Assembly: GCA_007123425.1 (NCBI GenBank)
Contig: SKLC01000070.1
Span: forward strand, 1 to 14,026
DNA from: Nitriliruptoraceae bacterium
GTDB taxonomy: Bacteria; Actinomycetota; Nitriliruptoria; Nitriliruptorales; Nitriliruptoraceae
DNA length: 14,026 nt
Direction: 5' to 3'
In this document: piece by piece, positions 12,892 through 14,026 of the stretch
How the letters are laid out: every line of letters begins with the position of its first letter
Position numbering within the stretch: position 1 is the stretch's first letter
Notes under the pieces: generated by a model
What the model was told of the DNA's origin: nothing
The model's input: the letters and a program-made list of their open reading frames with translations, nothing else
Database searches by the model: none
Translations under genes and position numbers: made by a program

Positions 12892-13191
12892 GTGGGCGAG
12901 GGCTCCGATCTCCCCCGTTCCCGGGCGCCCGAGACCCGGGCGGTCTGGTGGCTGCTGGGCGGCATCGCCCTGCTGGGCGTGCTGATCGTCCTGCTCGCCC
13001 CGGAGCTGCTGGGCGATCTGCGCGGGCTCGGCTCGCTGGGCCTGGTGGTCATCGCCGCCGGGCTCCCCGGGCTGCTGATCGTGCTGGTGGTGGCCTCACG
13101 GCGCGCTCGCGCGCGGCGGCAGCAGGCGCGGGCCGAGGACGCCCGGGCGCAGGGTCCCGACACCGACCGCGACGAGCCCGGAGGCCGCTGA
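12892..13191 (+). CDS. Small two-helix membrane protein between gyrB and gyrA (first)
   Basis: I do not recognise a family. The 99-residue product has membrane segments at about 17-36 and 46-68, then a strongly basic stretch SRRARARRQQARAE that should stay cytosolic, and an acidic end. Its GTG directly follows the gyrB TAG, and the last gyrB codons contain no clear binding site, so it probably depends on coupling to gyrB translation. Its stop overlaps the next start (TGATG). No catalytic motif is visible. Confidence 0.65.
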   Translation: MGEGSDLPRSRAPETRAVWWLLGGIALLGVLIVLLAPELLGDLRGLGSLGLVVIAAGLPGLLIVLVVASRRARARRQQARAEDARAQGPDTDRDEPGGR

Positions 13192-13493
13192 TGGACCGCA
13201 CCGTGAGCGCGGCGCTGCTGGCCGGCCTGATCGCCTTCGCGTCGGTGGCCGGATTCGGCATCTTCCTGGGCTTCGGGGTCACCGGGCCTCTGGTGTCCGG
13301 GCTGGTGCTGGGCGCGGCCGCGGGGCTGCTGCTGTGGTTGGCCTCACGCCGCGCCGAGACCTTCCACGAGCCCACCCCGCCCTCGCCCAGCTTCCCCGGG
13401 CCCCCCGACCGGCCCGACGGGGGGCCCGCCGACCCCGCCGATCCGGCGCACGAGACCCAGGCCGCCGAGCACGACGAGGACGACGAGCGCTGA
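13191..13493 (+). CDS. Small two-helix membrane protein between gyrB and gyrA (second)
   Basis: I do not recognise a family. The 100-residue product has Gly/Ala-rich membrane segments at about 7-27 and 32-51, then a Pro/Asp/Glu-rich, probably disordered tail ending in DEDDER. Its ATG overlaps the previous stop as TGATG, strong evidence of translational coupling. The acidic tail and the basic tail of its neighbour could attract each other, which is inference only. A 118-bp gap follows before gyrA. Confidence 0.65.
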   Translation: MDRTVSAALLAGLIAFASVAGFGIFLGFGVTGPLVSGLVLGAAAGLLLWLASRRAETFHEPTPPSPSFPGPPDRPDGGPADPADPAHETQAAEHDEDDER

Positions 13494-13496
13494 CCT

Positions 13497-13524
13497 CCCG
13501 CCCCCCGGCATCCGCGCCGGCGGG
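13497..13524 (+). repeat. Interrupted GC-rich hairpin before gyrA
   Basis: CCCGCC (13497-13502) pairs with GGCGGG (13519-13524), and inside it GGC (13507-13509) pairs with GCC (13516-13518), leaving a 4-nt bulge and a 6-nt loop. No T-run follows. It may separate the small-gene transcript from gyrA, but GC-rich DNA gives such structures by chance. Confidence 0.25.
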
Positions 13525-13611
13525 CGCTGGAGCGGGCCCCCTCCCCCGACCAGGGCCATCCCCGACACCCACTGACACCTCAGAGACACACGACGACCGA
13601 GGACACCAGCC

Positions 13612-14026
13612 GTGGCCGACGAGACCCCCGAGGAGCCCACCGGCCCGTCCGGCGCGACGCCCGGCAGCCCCGACCCGATGCCCGGCGATCCCGTGCCCCG
13701 GGATGAGTCCGGCACCCCGCTCGACGAGACCGGTGGCGTGCTCGCTGCCCGCGTCGAGCCGGTGGTGATCGAGGACGAGATGCGGGCCTCGTACCTCGAC
13801 TACGCCATGAGCGTGATCGTGGGCCGCGCCCTGCCCGATGTGCGCGACGGGCTCAAGCCCGTCCACCGCCGGATCCTGTTCTCGATGGACGAGACGGGCC
13901 TGCGACCCGACCGGCCCTACCGCAAGTGCGCCTCGGCCGTCGGCGACGTGATGAAGAAGTACCACCCCCACGGCGACTCGGCGATCTACGACGCCCTGGT
14001 GCGCATGGGCCAGGACTTCTCCATCC
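13612..14026 (+). CDS. gyrA: DNA gyrase subunit A (3' end missing)
   Basis: GyrA is the DNA-breaking subunit of gyrase. The frame runs past the right edge; 138 residues are visible. GTG 13612 has CGAGGA about 8 bp upstream. The first 50 or so residues are a Pro/Glu/Asp-rich tail, longer than usual, before IEDEMRASYLDYAMSVIVG and DGLKPVHRRILFSM. The quinolone-resistance-determining region KYHPHGDSAIYDALVRM has Ser123 and Asp127, which align with E. coli Ser83 and Asp87, the quinolone-susceptible residues. The active-site tyrosine is off-window. An internal ATG at 13678 is a weaker alternative start without a good binding site. Confidence 0.97.
   Translation, partial: MADETPEEPTGPSGATPGSPDPMPGDPVPRDESGTPLDETGGVLAARVEPVVIEDEMRASYLDYAMSVIVGRALPDVRDGLKPVHRRILFSMDETGLRPDRPYRKCASAVGDVMKKYHPHGDSAIYDALVRMGQDFSI

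Noticed and set aside
1..14026. CRISPR arrays, tRNA or rRNA genes, insertion sequences, phage or toxin-antitoxin genes
   Set aside because: No regularly spaced identical repeats, cloverleaf sequences, transposase or integrase motifs were seen on either strand.

Overview
This is a high-GC chromosomal segment that carries the replication-origin gene cluster of an actinobacterium. The evidence is the order dnaA - oriC - dnaN - recF - dciA (DUF721) followed later by gyrB and gyrA, the many GTG starts, and variant DnaA boxes of TTGTCCACA type. The gyrase sequences and the split of dciA from gyrB suggest a deep-branching lineage (for example Nitriliruptoria or Acidimicrobiia) rather than Streptomyces or Mycobacterium. 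That placement is an impression from the sequence, not a test.

Layout. 1-1279: 3' part of dnaA, cut by the left edge. 1280-1711: intergenic origin, with at least 11 GTGGA(C/T)-core DnaA-box-like motifs, most of them spaced at multiples of about one helical turn, and an AT-richer stretch at 1632-1680. 1712-4591: dnaN, recF and dciA, with recF and dciA overlapping by ATGA. 4592-10617: a block of about 6 kb not usually found here. It holds a BdbC/DsbB-type membrane thiol oxidoreductase, a membrane-anchored TlpA-like thioredoxin, an Fpg/Nei-family glycosylase of a divergent subfamily, an alpha/beta hydrolase lacking its nucleophile region, a PLP-dependent cystathionine gamma-synthase/lyase-like enzyme (minus strand), a Gfo/Idh/MocA oxidoreductase, and on the minus strand a four-helix membrane protein directly abutting a nitroreductase. 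10618-10917: control region of gyrB with an extended -10 promoter. 10918-14026: gyrB, two small membrane-protein genes coupled to it, and the start of gyrA, cut by the right edge.

How the parts relate. DnaA melts the origin, DciA is the likely loader or operator of the replicative helicase, DnaN is the sliding clamp, RecF acts at gaps and stalled forks, and gyrase removes supercoils. The inserted block is mainly redox and sulfur chemistry (disulfide formation, thioredoxin, transsulfuration, flavin and NAD(P) oxidoreductases) plus a base-excision repair glycosylase. A shared stress role is possible but inferred only from proximity. The clearest points for a second look are the phased DnaA-box array, the 14-bp perfect inverted repeat before the glycosylase gene, the glycosylase's altered active-site elements, the gutted hydrolase, and the membrane-protein pair between gyrB and gyrA. 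I saw no CRISPR array, tRNA, rRNA, insertion sequence or transposase.
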